Positions 34,840 through 47,364 of a DNA stretch of 64,000 nt are shown piece by piece (the stretch's first letter is position 1; every line of letters begins with the position of its first letter). This DNA comes from Crossaster papposus. Taxonomy: Eukaryota > Echinodermata > Asteroidea > Velatida > Solasteridae. The position numbers and the translations under genes were made by a program. The stretch lies in assembly GCA_037893245.1 (NCBI GenBank), contig JBAIAA010000783.1, positions 868,001 to 932,000 of the forward strand, in the 5' to 3' direction. The notes beneath the pieces were generated by a model. The model was not told the origin of the DNA. It saw only the letters and a program-made list of their open reading frames with translations, and made no database searches.

Positions 34840-35040
34840 CAAATTCCTGTGGTACTTTTCCTGCGGTACTTTTCCTGCGGTACTATTCCTGCGGTACTAT
34901 TCCTGCGGTACTATTCCTGTGGTACCTGTAGAACTATTCCTGTGGTACCTGTGGTACTATATCCCTGTGATACCATTCCTGTGGTAACATGTTCCTGTGA
35001 TACATGTTCCCAGTACTTGTTCCTGTGGTATCATGTGGTA
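34840..35040 (+). repeat. CCTGTGGTAC minisatellite
   Basis: About a dozen units of roughly 15 bp (TTCCTGYGGTACTA), clean at the left and degenerating to the right. The same word recurs in inverted form at 36930-37540. Confidence 0.75.
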
Positions 35041-35146
35041 TTTACCTTTCAATGAGTACCACTTTCTTCTGTTGAATATTCTTGTAAAAACATGGCACTT
35101 AGAAATTAAAGTGATGCACTAAAACCCTTTAAATATGCTCTTTCAG

Positions 35147-35312
35147 ATTGTTGTTTATTGAAAGTCCTTCCACCACCACCACCACCACCACCAATCCTAC
35201 ATGTACTTGTGTCGATTTGTTAAGATATACAGCAAACAAAGTAGATTCAGGTTACATTCAAATTTTGGATTCAAGGAGCAACTGTTTGCATTCATACATT
35301 TCTTTGCAATGA
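35147..35312 (+). CDS. Low-confidence candidate terminal exon
   Basis: After the acceptor CTCTTTCAG a frame opens in the phase that would follow the phase-2 donor at 32872. It runs 54 codons to TGA at 35310. It includes a threonine run from the (CCA)n microsatellite at 35171-35193 and has no recognisable domain. Only the acceptor and matching phase support it, so it may be chance. Confidence 0.2.
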
Positions 35313-35812
35313 AGTTTCATGTCCTTAAACTATAATGACGGTAATAACAGCAAGTCAGCAAGTTATTTTATATATATATTTCTGAGTCAACTTGTGCGTA
35401 GTTTGATTAAGTAAAGTGGAAGGGTTTATTGGGTTCTGTCACATTTGATTTACATGTGATAATACAAAAGCCATAGAACGATCTCTTCGCTTGATATTTG
35501 CAAATTGTACTGATTCAAGAAGAGGAAAGAAACTACTGATTGGTTATAGTTTCAAACCTAATGTATTTGACTTACAAATACAATTATGTTCGAGTATAAT
35601 TAGCTGTTAAAATCTTTGTGATGCGAATGCGAAAAGTATAATTGAATAATGAACATGTATACCAAAAAAGTCCTTCAACATTTCTTAGTGCCCAGAGTTT
35701 ACCCTTATAATGCACAAGTTTGTTCGATCACATCAACAATTAAGACTTCATTTATAAAGTCTCTGTACAAGCTCCTCTCGGTGTTCGCTGAATTCCCCCG
35801 TCTACATCTGTT

Positions 35813-35882
35813 TCAACCAGCCACAAATTTGATCTCTTCACTAGTAGTACGGTTAAACTGATCTTCAATCTTGACCAACTCC
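35813..35882 (-). CDS. Low-confidence candidate last exon on the minus strand
   Basis: The minus strand has an acceptor (TTTGTTCTCAATGCCAG) followed by 22 codons, ELVKIEDQFNRTTSEEIKFV plus two residues, then TGA. The peptide looks natural and polar, but it is short and no partner exon was identified. Confidence 0.25.
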
Positions 35883-35889
35883 CTGGCAT

Positions 35890-36925
35890 TGAGAACAAAC
35901 AAAAATTACAAAAAGGAAAATTCATTAACAAAGTTCAAAACCAAGGGAAAAAACAAATATATAATCTGAAAGAATCAAACGTAGTTTAAGACGTACCGGT
36001 ACACCTTAAAGAATGGCACCAATCACAAACCTAGCCTTTTTAGCCTTCAATATTTTCAGTCATTACATTGACATTGTTTGTAGTTCGTTTGAGCACCCAT
36101 GATGATGTTTTAATATTCCATTACATTGGTTTTTAAGAAAGTCTTTATATTATCCCAAGTACATGTAATGTGATCAAAAATGTGTTGATCGTATGTTGCA
36201 TATTGGAATAAACAATCAGTTGACTAACATTACAGGATCACAACATGTATATAAAAGATTGACAAGATATAAATGTTGAACATTGAAGTCAATACAAAAA
36301 AACTTACCACACAATTACTGAGTCAACCGACAGCCATGACAGCAGGGGTACTATGCAGAATGCAATAAAGTTCTGTCCAAATGAAAGCCTTATGTTTTCA
36401 ACCAAAACATACATAAACTCAAGTCATTTTGTCATGATATCTTGACAGGCATGTGAGATACATTTTGGCAGTTCTGGGGCACCATTATACTATGAATAGT
36501 TGCAGTTTTCAAGAAAACATTGATATACGTACATATACCACTGATAAACTGCTCTTTCCCCAACCCAATTCGTAATATGCAGCATGTGCAGTGGTGTAGC
36601 CAAGCCTAGAGTTAATGCAAGGTCATTGGACCTTGAGACTTGCATGCACTGTATAGGGGTCAAAGGGCATTCACATGTCCTTACAAGACGACCACAAGCC
36701 ATTGTGCGCCTATACTGCACCAGAGCTGTGTACAACAATGACTGAGAGATAAGCATTTAGTTTTGTGTGATGTGTGTATTAACTGAAATAAGAGCAGCAT
36801 TTCTTGTCTGGTATTTTCTCCCAGCATCCACAAAAAAAACCCCAGACAGTTCTGTGAAACAATTTACTATTTCTACCTGCCCTCAAAATTAAAATCCCTA
36901 TGAAAATTACAGCAAAAGTAAATCT
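35890..36925. other. Unassigned DNA
   Basis: AT-rich; I see no exon with both splice signals and no element ends. Confidence 0.45.
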
Positions 36926-36929
36926 AACT

Positions 36930-37540
36930 CGAGTACCACAGGGATACCACAAGACAGAGATGTAGGAACCAATTAATCTATGTGGTACATATGTACCTGA
37001 CTGTCGATGTGTACTGTGTGGTATCTCAGTATATGTACATGTACCATTGGGATACCACAGGACAACAAGATGGGAATTAAAACCAATGTCTTTAATTTGT
37101 GTGTTATCTCAGCATTTACCACAGGGATACCACAGGACAGAGATGTGGGAAACGTACGGCAATCTTGTGGTACTAACTGTCCTTGTGTGGTCTCTTAATA
37201 GTTACAATGAGTACCACAGTACAGGGCAGAGATGTCCTGTGGTACTTAATTATTACCACACAAAACCATTTTGTATGACATGCCCTCTGGTAATTTGTGT
37301 GATATCAAAGTAAATACCACAGGAATACCACAGGACATCTCTATCCTGTGGTATATTACCACACAAAACCATTTTGTACGACTGTCCTGTGGTAATTTGT
37401 GTGGTATCTAAGTAATTACCACAGGAATACCACAGGGCAGAAAAGTCCTGTGGTACATACCACACAAATTTGTGTGGTATTTGACTGTCCTGCGGTAATT
37501 GTGTGGTATACCACAGGAATACCACAGGACATTTTCGTAA
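36930..37540. repeat. Approx. 100-bp tandem repeat built on CCACAGGA/TCCTGTGG
   Basis: TACCACAGGRATACCACAGG recurs near 36935, 37117, 37313, 37417 and 37508, with weaker copies between. Inverted TCCTGTGGTA words between units create many local palindromes (for example around 37450). Related to the minisatellite at 34840. Confidence 0.65.
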
Positions 37541-37984
37541 GGGGTAGCACGACGTTCAACCATTTTTGTTCAACCAAATTTGACGCTGTGTCGTGCTGCA
37601 CACCGTGGCATCAAACGCCGTGCCAAATTATAATAAATTCCTACTTGGGCTTGTAATTGGAATGCTTAAGCACAAATTCAAAATGTTCAAGGAACAAAAT
37701 TGCAAACAATAATCACAGTTTGCAATTAATTTTGTGTTAATTTATTGTGTGCTGGCTTTTTGGCAAATTTGTTTCTTTGAGACTTGGGAGTAAATAAATA
37801 TTACACAATAATCTCTACGAAAACACCCTAAACGTATCACTATTACGCAAATAAATAATGTTCATGTTCATAAAAAGTGACAAAAATGTTTCACTAAGGT
37901 TTATCACGCCCACTTGGGGTCAACATGTAAATTGAGGTTACCCAATATTACCAGGGAGAATGTAACTGATCATCCATGGCGTTT

Positions 37985-38130
37985 CCGTGATATCAATGGC
38001 GGCACTAATTTGCATAAAAAATGATACGTGGGACATTTTTTGATTTTTTTAACATAGCAAATAGTTTTCTACGCATAGAGACACCAATTAGAAATTGATT
38101 TCCGAGGGTGCATGAAACCCCCTTATTCCC
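37985..38130 (+). repeat. Dispersed repeat (inverted partner at 53484-53640)
   Basis: Shares CAATTAGAAATTGATTTCCG and the GGTGCATGAAACCCCC-like end with 53484-53640 in opposite orientation, about 15 kb away. Confidence 0.65.
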
Positions 38131-38140
38131 ACTAAACTAA

Positions 38141-38164
38141 TGTTCTTTGCCTGGAGCAGGCAGT
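38141..38164 (+). repeat. 24-bp inverted terminus, left (partner 48039-48062)
   Basis: TGTTCTTTGCCTGGAGCAGG plus CAGT recurs as an exact reverse complement at 48039-48062. It contains its own short palindrome (GCCTGGAGCAGGC). The pair could be the ends of a 9.9-kb insertion or two short dispersed copies. Confidence 0.5.
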
Positions 38165-38180
38165 TCGCCTTAAGAAAATA

Positions 38181-38312
38181 CAGTAGTCTCGCGTATACTC
38201 CGCTGCAGCGATTGGCGAGAATTGTCTGCGGCTATTGTTTGATGGGAATAAATCAATGACATATTGATTTAAATTCGAAAATGTTTGGGCGATCGCCACG
38301 GCGAGACTACTC
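38181..38312. mobile_element. 132-bp MITE with TA flanks
   Basis: Starts CAGTAGTCTCGC and ends GCGAGACTACTC. TA precedes and follows it (38179-38180, 38313-38314). TIRs differ at the first base only. Tc1/mariner-like by duplication. Confidence 0.55.
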
Positions 38313-38744
38313 TATTTTGTGCGTTGTGTAAAAGGAGAGTTTAAAGACAAGGGGAATTGAATTTAAGAAACATAGATTCTAAAGAGTCGGTTTCAATTCA
38401 CACATTGCCAATATTATTGCAAAGGCCGTGCGTAATTAATTTTATGTTTCAGGTCGAGAGTGCGCATATATTTTGGCCTCTCAGCTTACAAACAACTCAA
38501 CTGGAAAATGCACATATGTTGCTCGTCTATTTTTCGGGATTTTGAACATTTTCAACACAAACCTTTAACATTTAATTAAGATTTCTACAAAACATGAACA
38601 ATAGAAATGTACTATGTTGAAAAACAAGTTTGCGCACCAATTTTATGGAACCACGGGATCCGAAACATAGAATTTATTACGCACAGCCTCACTAAAACAT
38701 AGATGCAGAATATAATCTATTATCAGGAATCCAAGATGTGCATT

Positions 38745-39090
38745 GTAAAGTATTTGCATCGCTGCTTTGTTCGGACTCCAGAGTCCACATTTGATCTTAG
38801 AAATGGGGGGAAGGATTCGAGCGTAGAGACTAGAATCCGAACAGCAGTACCTTCTACAGTATAGGGCGGGTGGGTGGGAAAGATGTTTGAGACCTTACCT
38901 GTCCTTGGAGCAAACAAACCAAAGGCTTCTTCGCCTTATACCGTCCTCTCTCGTAGTGACCAGATTTACCAAGTGAGTGTGGATCCTCCGCCCGCAACGT
39001 CGCCGCGATGCAAATAGTAAAGTATTTGCATCGCTGCTTTGTTCGGACTCCAGAGTCCACATTTGATCTTAGAAATGGGGGGAAGGATTC
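38745..39090 (+). repeat. Duplicated 74-bp segment and a 56-bp dispersed repeat
   Basis: 38745-38818 and 39017-39090 are near-identical (TATTTGCATCGCTGCTTTGT core), 272 bp apart. 38962-39017 is identical to 47365-47420 (AGTGAGTGTGGATCCTCCGC core), 8.4 kb away in the same orientation. I could not extend either into LTRs. Confidence 0.65.
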
Positions 39091-39147
39091 TTCGCTCCGA
39101 ACTTAGACTCCCAATCCATTCCCCTATGCTCTCTTCATCTACACCCA

Positions 39148-39362
39148 ACCCTTATCTCATCCCATATCTCATCCCATATCTCATCCCATATCTCATCCCA
39201 TATCTCATCCCATATCTCATCCCATATCTCATCCCATATCTCATCCCATAGCTCATCCCATAGCTCATCCCATAGCTCATCCCACATCTCATCCCACATC
39301 TCATCCCACATCTCATCCCACATCTCATCCCACATCTCATCCCACATCTCATCCCACGCCTC
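39148..39362 (+). repeat. 12-bp minisatellite CATATCTCATCC with block variants
   Basis: About 18 units. The first block has CATATCTCATCC, then three units CATAGCTCATCC, then CACATCTCATCC to the end. Variants are grouped, not mixed, which shows local unit-by-unit expansion. Long frames here are by-products. Confidence 0.85.
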
Positions 39363-39399
39363 ACCCCTAATCTTACCCGTGATTCTCCTCGGGATACAC

Positions 39400-40780
39400 A
39401 GCATATGCCACCAATAATTTCTGCATCTATTAATTGTCTACCAGTTAAGGATCTTGAGGTGTTGTTCCCTGCCGACAGGCTCCTCTAGCCGCTTGCCGCA
39501 GACCCTCAAATGAGGCCAAGCCATGCTTTGTAGGTACCATCCTTGTTTGCACACTACCGCAAGAAGCTCAGCACCTTACATTATTCCTCAGAGAGCCGTT
39601 TCCAGCTGCCTTACCTTTTTTGCATTGTACATTTTGCTATTGTACTCATATCTGCTGTAGCCAACCAATTCTTAATTTCGCTTTGCCACCCGATGTCGCT
39701 TCTGCACTTGGCCTGTTAGTGAAGGCACTATCCCAACAAGTTGCTTAGATGGATTATAGCATCTTGACTATTCTTACAATGCATGCTGAATCCTGAGCTG
39801 CCTATAACGACCTCTCGCCCTGCCCGTCAGCAATTTATTCGAGGAAAACTGTTCTCTCACCGAGCCCATCCATCGGCGAAATTTGGCAGCTGTCCACTAT
39901 ACCTCCTGGTTGCTTTAAATCAAAGGACATCCTCATCCGAGTCGACCCGCGCCATCCGAATTCCCTCAAATGTGAAATGATACCTTGTACATATAAACTG
40001 GACTTGTGTGGATTTGCCTAAAGCATCCTATAATCCAACCTCAACCGAATACGAGTGTATCAATTTCACTTCCGGCTGCGCCGACTACCTCCCCTATCTC
40101 CGATCGTCTGTTTAACCAAGAAACGTCTTACTGTATACCCCGTTTATTTGCCTGCCGCTGAACATAACTCCTCATGCTGGCGTGGCCTCGTGTATGTGAA
40201 CCTGTCAAAAAACAAACAAACAACAACAAAACAAACAACACAACACAACCCCCTAAAATGAGAACGTATATCCTCCGTCGCATAAACCTAAGGAAACCAT
40301 TTGCCTTTCCTGCCCAGTCGTCCGTCGAGGCTCTTCTGCTATCTTTTATAAATATTTTATCATTTCGAAATTCATACTCCTGGACTCTCCGTCTGAAGCG
40401 GTTGAACCATTGTGTAGACCAAGCCAGGGAGCTGGAATAAACGTGTAGACATTTTATTTCCCTGATGTTGACGTGACATGATCTCCACGAAACTTGGACT
40501 TCCACACCTGGCTTCCATTGAACTTACTGCAGCAGAAGAGATATGACTTAAAAGAATGTGCATTGTCGCTCAAACTTCGAAATACACCGGCCACATGGGA
40601 CTACGTGTATCACAATCCTTCCTGGCTATATTTTGTGGTAGACGCTCCGCTGCCAAGACCTCAAACGGTTGTTTGTATTCAACTAATCTGTAAATCCCCA
40701 GTTGTGGCGTGGTATTCCTTTTATTTCCGCCTGCGATTTATTTAATTATTTCGTTATATTTTATTTGTATTTGTATTTAA
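39400..40780. other. Unassigned DNA, 39.4-40.8 kb
   Basis: Somewhat C-rich on the plus strand. Contains a CAACAACAAAACAAAC run near 40210. No supported exon; several 60-125 codon frames lack splice or start support. Confidence 0.45.
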
Positions 40781-40877
40781 TTTTATTTGTTTTTATTTGT
40801 TTTTATTTGTTTTTTTTTGTTTGTTTTTTTTTTTTTTTTTTCTTTTTTTTTTTTTCCTTTTTTTTTTTTTTTTTTTG
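40780..40877 (+). repeat. Poly-T / TTTG-rich tract
   Basis: TTTATTTG units pass into nearly pure T. On the minus strand this could be the poly(A) tail of a retrotransposed copy, but no body was recognised next to it. Confidence 0.6.
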
Positions 40878-40879
40878 TG

Positions 40880-42840
40880 ACGAACTGCCCTAAGCCGATT
40901 AAACCTCTTTATATTCTTCACCGATACGGATGTCCGAAAGAAGCGGCAAAAATAGTGCCATACGCCGACCAAATCACGCCAGAAGATCCCCGTATGCATC
41001 CTTCTCCGAAATGTAGTTCTCCAATTATTCGCGTTCTCAATCGTGAATAAAGTATGTTATTTTCGCATTCCCTATCCTGTTGCACAGCCTGTAAGAGAAA
41101 CATAAAATGCAGCATACATGAACTTGGGGAACACCAAGTCTCGACGGCAAAAAGAGCAATCGAAAAAGAGTCTGAGCTATTACTTACCAGCCCTCACGGG
41201 ACACAGGCAGCATCTCCGTGTTGCTTCATTTCAAACAATACTCACAACCTCCAGTATCTTTCTGGATGTCCCTTCTCCATCGCTACCTCTTCAATTAGTG
41301 CGCCAGACGAGGCCATTGTCTTGAAGAATACCCAATTGAGCTGCCGAAGTTCTAATCCTGACTTGCATCCTTCCCTCGTCCCTCGTAAGCGCGTTATCAT
41401 CAAACTACACGCCCGTCGTCTTGCGTGCCGAACAAGGTCAGTGCTTGCTACTGCATTCCCTCACTTCGATGTACCAGAGTCCTTCCTGCAAAACATTCTT
41501 ATGCGAAACGGTCAGCTCGGCTAACAATTGAAAATATTTTATCTACTAATGCATATCGGCACCAAAGTATGTAATTCACGATTTAAATCATTCTTGATGA
41601 TTGGCCGACAGTGGCCCTTTTCTACAAAAGCAGGGCAAAACTGGACACAACATCATGGTCAAATCGTAAAAACAACGGAGAAAACAAAATTGTCGATACA
41701 TAGGGACTCCATTCTCTAATTTTGTATAAATACATTTTCACGCATGCGTTTCTTCCCGATGCTATTTGCTGCCATATTTGTATAGAGATATTTATCTCCT
41801 GATAATCCGCTCTGCCTAATTTTGCGGCTTGCTCCCTTTATTTACGGTACTCATTCCAGATTATTATTATTTGTCTCATTTTCCCGAGATGTTTTATTAT
41901 CTCATTCTTATAACCGGGGTTCATCTCCCCATTTGTTTGTTTTATTTCTCAAAATGTACAAAACACCGTGGACATCAAAATGTATAGAGTGGACCGCGCC
42001 CGTCAAGTACTTGTAGCGTGACGTGTACATGTACATGTTCAATTACTAGCACAGTGCAATTTAACCTTAGCGTGATTGTATAGAAGCAGGTAACTAAAAC
42101 CTTAAAGTGCTCAAATGTTTCATTTAACACTCGACCATTACTAAAACCAAATGGGCATATCGTATTTTTCCCACAAGCGGAAGGCGAAAATCTAACCGGA
42201 CAGCATAGCAACCAATTGATCAGACGTCAAAATAATACCCTGCGAGTTGTCGACCTTCCGGGGAGCGTGGTCTACAGAATCGGCCTATTTAGCTCAAATT
42301 TAAGGGGAATATAGAACACACAAACAAATCCCGTGCCATTATAACTGGGGCTGTTTCCCCCCATTGTCATGCATCTGTTTTATTGAGCAATCTCTACAAG
42401 CATCAAATCTTAAAAGTTTTAGATTCAATTTACCATAAATACCGTAAATCCCCGTTTCATTATTCCTTTCACCTTTCCTGACTATTATGTCGGTATTGTC
42501 TCGTTTCCGTTTTGTCTTCTATTGCAACACCTTGACTTCCCATTGCCGTCTAATATTCATAACCCTTTGCTTTGCCCCTGTTTGTGCTGCTACATCACTT
42601 TATTACATTATCCTACTCTCTGTACCGGCATATTCATTCGAATGTTGCCATTCGTGGCCGAATAACTAATACAAATATAAAGACAAAAATATATCCCTTT
42701 ACCTCCCTCCTTAATTCACTGGGGCTATTTTCCTCTTTACAAATGCATATCCCAATCTGGGCCTTTCCCCACATCAATACCTGGGGCTCTCCCCACATCA
42801 TCTCGGGGGTTTTCCCCCATTATGTCTACCAATCGGGTTT
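40880..42840. other. Unassigned DNA, 40.9-42.8 kb
   Basis: Holds the longest non-repeat frame on the plus strand outside repeats (41054-41524, 156 codons), but that frame has no recognisable motif or good start context. Nothing else seen. Confidence 0.4.
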
Positions 42841-42868
42841 TCCACCTTCCTTTTCCTTTTCCTTTTCC

Positions 42869-42955
42869 CGTTTCCTTTCTCAGTTTCCTTTCTCAGTTTC
42901 CTTTCTCAGTTTCCTTTCTCAGTTTCCTTTCTCAGTTTCCTTTCTCAGTTTCCTT
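42869..42955 (+). repeat. 13-bp minisatellite TTTCCTTTCTCAG
   Basis: Seven near-perfect units leading into the 12-bp array. Confidence 0.85.
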
Positions 42956-43006
42956 TCCTTTCCCCTTTTCCTTTTGCCTTTTCCCCTTCCTTTCCACTTT
43001 TCCCTT

Positions 43007-43316
43007 CCTTGCCTTTTTCCTTGCCTTTTTCCTTGCCTTTTTCCTTGCCTTTTTCCTTGCCTTTTTCCTTGCCTTTTTCCTTGCCTTTTTCCTTGCCTTT
43101 TTCCTTGCCTTTTTCCTTGCCTTTTTCCTTGCCTTTTTCCTTGCCTTTTTCCTTGCCTTTTTCCTTGCCTTTTTCCTTGCCTTTTTCCTTGCCTTTTTCC
43201 TTGCCTTTTTCCTTGCCTTTTTCCTTGCCTTTTTCCTTGCCTTTTTCCTTGCCTTTTTCCTTGGCCTTTTTCCTTGCCTTTTTCCTTGCCTTTTTCCTTG
43301 CCTTTTTCCTTGCCTT
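43007..43316 (+). repeat. 12-bp minisatellite CCTTGCCTTTTT
   Basis: About 26 nearly identical units, with one extra G near 43262. All three plus-strand frames and the three minus frames are open across it, which explains several long but meaningless ORFs. Confidence 0.9.
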
Positions 43317-43319
43317 TCC

Positions 43320-43470
43320 ATCCATCTATACCCATACATATTCCTATATATCCCTATATCCATATAATATATCCATACACATCCATATACATCTATCCAT
43401 ATTTCTATGCATCTATATATCCATATCCATATCCATACCCATACCCATACATATACACACACATATGCAA
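43320..43470 (+). repeat. TATCCA-rich microsatellite
   Basis: Degenerate CCATATNCATA units with ACACAC at the end. Confidence 0.7.
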
Positions 43471-43504
43471 ATATATACATACACTATACATGTACACATA
43501 CCAA

Positions 43505-43690
43505 CACGTCTGTCTATTAAATCCGTCGAGGAGTTTAGTTTGTTCCTCTCGATGATTTCCTTTGTTTGCACTATAACTTTTTCGAACGGCTCTCGTTGGT
43601 TTTGTACACGAAACTCAATCGAGGACGTCCTCGATTCTAACCATAACCCCAAATCACCTTCGTGTCGTCCACTTACACCCTAAACAAACG
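43505..43690 (+). repeat. Dispersed repeat family, copy 1 (partner 52957-53143)
   Basis: Shares GAGGAGTTT, a GACGTCCTCGATTCTAACC-type core, CACCTTCGTGTCGTC and ACACCCTAAACAAACGC with 52957-53143 in the same orientation. Confidence 0.65.
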
Positions 43691-43699
43691 CGTGTATAC

Positions 43700-46600
43700 A
43701 TGGACCATTTAGGTCGACAGACCTTTCTAAGTTTTAGTTCAGAGAGATTTTCCTCAGCCCACGAACCTCCCATGGAGTGTCTTCATAACGTAATATACGA
43801 AACAAATTGATGGACCTCCTATTATCCCTCTTTTGTTCGTGCTTTAAATGATTCGGAAGGCCCCTTTTCGAAATAGGGGACCCTATAGCCCTCTAATGTT
43901 ATACGTCCCCTATTTCAATCAAAAACGAACTCACGCATGACTACACACCCCATAATGCATAAACGCCTCCCGCCGTGTAAACGGGGTTTTCCCCTAGCAC
44001 ATGTAGCGCCCTGTAGCCAGGGATTTCCCTACCACTCCATAGCGGCTCAGACTCGTCACTATAAAGTACCTTGTATTGCCGCCTTCATAGTAAAGTTAGA
44101 GCTCAGTCTAAACCTAGCCCACCAATTGACATTCCAGCTGACCAGATCGACTGAAAGTACATAATTCCTGAGTTATAGAGAGAATAGATCAAATTCAGAG
44201 GGCGCGCCCCTCTGCAACGGCCCTGCGCCATCGCGCGCATGTTACATTCTGAGCGCTTTCTATCGACAGTTTACATGTATACATTATATTCTTGGCACTC
44301 GTGGGTTCCTGATGTAAAGTGGTTTTATGATCAACACTTGACCTTAAACCTTTAATAATAAAAAATGAACTACTTCGTTCACACTGGACCCCATTATTTA
44401 TGTAAATGCTTATCACCGGTAACCTTCGTTTTCAATTTTGTTTAGCTAAAACCAACTCAATTTAGTACTTTACAAAATTTAATTTATAAAAGTGTTATGC
44501 CGCAATATAATCCTTTTATTAAGATGATTTGAAAATCCATTTTCTGTTTTGGACCCAAACATACCGCGGTGGCAACTTTCGTAAAGGTAACTCACGCTAT
44601 ACATTTTGCCTAGCAAAGGTTCAACAGCCAGAAAATAGGTAATCGAAATAAATATTTGTTATAGAAGATGAATAGTTTTCCCGAAGACTTCCTTTTAGCA
44701 AAAAACATCTGTATGCGGGGCCTGCCTTTGTTTTCTCCAAGCATTACAAAACTATTTTCCATAGGCGCAGCACGTACTCGAACGAATGATCTAAAATCCT
44801 TTTCGATTGTGACGCTCAGTTGTCAATTGCTGCGATGCTCGCGTTTATTAGACAGCATAAATTGTCTACTTTCAGTCATACTCTTCTAAGGATTTTACCG
44901 CAATGTGATATAAATCGCCCGACACCGAAAATTGGCTGACATGCACATACAATTTGTGAATAGGAAATCGTTCCCACGACATAGGTTCACCCGCCGGGCT
45001 ACACCCCCATAGATTTCGCGGATACTTGGTTAAACATTTTGCCGATCAGACATTCTCCCAGCCGAGCATAATTTTCACAGGCATCACGTTTACAGATTTA
45101 TTTGTGAACCAAGCGTTACATTCCTTATTATAATTTTAAGGCATTTGCCAACTATAGGCCTTTCCCAGACACCGTTTTACAGGTAGTATTTGCAAACCTC
45201 GGGGCCCGACCCCGCCAAGAAACTATGCTTGAGCCTGACCTGTACCTTCTGTTGCTCATTGTTACACTCTGCCAAGACTATAGTCATCTAGAGCAACCAA
45301 ATCCTGCAAGTGGAACCACAACTGAAAATAAATTGATATAATCTGTTTAGGCCTATACAGTTGCGTTTACTGTACATTTTCCCATCGTATAAATGTACAT
45401 GCCCACTGCCCTTTCCACCAACACTACCTAGGACACTCCACCCTTGCGTCCAATCCCCGACCAACATCCACCTCTTGGCCAAACCCAACGCACAGACCAC
45501 CGTCCAAATGTTCCAAATACACTTTCCCATACCAATCAAGGTCTGATCGCCTGGGCTGTGCCAAACATAAAACAATTTCAGGGGCTAACTATAAATGCTC
45601 CTTTTTAGGCCTATATTCACTCTGAAACCTTGGGGGACCCAGGGCAAAGCTTGACCCCTCTATCGCTCCAAGGACCTCCTCCATCTTGTTAGTGCCTCTG
45701 ATGATGAAGCTTCTGTTTCACTATGACCCCTGCCACACCATAGCCGTCACATGTCCTGTGCATATGGGATTAAATCAAAAGGAAACGTGAGATACATAAA
45801 CGGTGCTGCATCCGTCAAATCACAGAGGGATAAATCCATCTATATAACCTTGTTAGGCCTACCGCTTACTACCAGCACTTACAGTTACACGTATGTTTAT
45901 GGCGTATTGCCACTGCAGTCACCATATTTTAACTCCGAAAAGGTCTGACATGTCCTTTTATAGGACTACAAGTTTCTCTCACAACTCGATCTGAATTTAG
46001 ACAAAGTCTGGAAAAACAACCCCACATCTGGTACTCACTTGGCTATACCTACAGACTCACCTGTCGCATCTGATATGAAACATCCCCTAGTGCCCATGGT
46101 GATTCACTAACCTAATTGCATAAGCTGGCGCTACAGTGGTCTAAGAGCTATACAATTTATTTGATATAGGCCTTTCCACAGCTATTCTCTGAAAATCTAC
46201 CTAAAAGTTTACCAAATTAATTATTTCGATCAGCCCGATTGGGGATTAAATTTTCTTTTTGTTTATGCACAATTGTCACGAAGATGAACGTAAATCATAT
46301 TTTGTAAAGAACAAATTAATAACTGTGAAACAAACTAAGGATAACAACCATTTGACCCTATACTCATAACCCGGAAGGGTTTACTGAGACTGCTGGCTTA
46401 AACTGCCATAGGCCTTACTTCCTTAAATCTCAGATTTTTTAGGAACGCCGAACATGCGCAGCCTAGCCGTACCATACTGCGCGAAAGCTACAACAAATTC
46501 AATCACGGCGACGCTAAGGGAATACAAATAAAATGTACATGTGCTTTGCATTTTGAAAGCCACCTTACATCCTCTTCGTTTTAGACCATCCTTACATTAG

Positions 46601-47364
46601 GCATATTATCATACTCTGATAACTGGACCGGTATTTTGCATTACTAATGAGTGCTACTATTATGAACCATGATAAAACCCGGTCCGATACAGGCCTACTG
46701 ATAATAAATAAATAAATTATCCATATCCACATACCTTTTGACAATACCCACGCCTTCATGAAAATCCCGCAGGAATGCGATGCCACCTTCGTGCCGCGCC
46801 GTGCATGCTTGAGCGCGTGCTAAAGCACAATAGCTTTGTACAATAGCTTTGTACAATACAAAGACTGCGTACCCTACTCAATGTGCCACGCCCGTTGCAC
46901 TGATGACCCTGTCACTGCACCAACGTACGTACACGCATAGAGGAATTCCTACATAACATGGTATATGTGAAAACACACAAAATGGTATTAAAAGAACGAA
47001 TTTCGAACTTGCTAAAATTCTTATTACGACACTTTCGCAGCCTAATAACCATTATAAAATTTCACATTGACAAAATGACCTGGCTGCCCTATAAAATTGT
47101 ACCTCCTTACCAGTGCCATATTGGACCACCGGCAAGAATTTAGATATCTCCTACCTCGTTTCCTAAAACGAACACCAATCCAGGCTCTATACCTCCATCA
47201 GAATCGCAAACCTGGCCCAATTTCCAACCATTTAGAATCGAGCTCTTCCTTTCCGGCACCCGTTATGGCAATCCGACTTAATAATTGACTGGTCAACCAG
47301 CCGATTTATGGGTGGGCACCCAAAACTCCAGCGCAAGCAATAATACGTCATGCTCGTAGTGCAA
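43700..47364. other. Unassigned DNA, 43.7-47.4 kb
   Basis: A 3.7-kb stretch where I find no gene, RNA or transposon end. CAATAGCTTTGTA is duplicated near 46830. Weak B-box-like words near 44770 and 44980 are insufficient for a SINE call. Confidence 0.4.

Noticed and set aside
36930-37540. CRISPR-like pattern of repeats and spacers
   Set aside because: Repeats are degenerate and in both orientations, spacing is irregular, and the genome is animal.
41054-41524. 156-codon plus-strand frame
   Set aside because: No recognisable motif, low-complexity Ser/Leu composition, poor start context and no splice partners.
42572-43683. Long plus and minus frames of LPFS, CLFP and KGKE repeats
   Set aside because: All come from the 12-bp CCTTGCCTTTTT array, which is open in all frames.
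44760-45010. Possible second tRNA-derived element
   Set aside because: B-box-like words are present but no A box at the right spacing.
45288-45575. 95-codon minus-strand frame with GW-rich sequence
   Set aside because: No domain or splice support; probably chance in a C/A-rich stretch.
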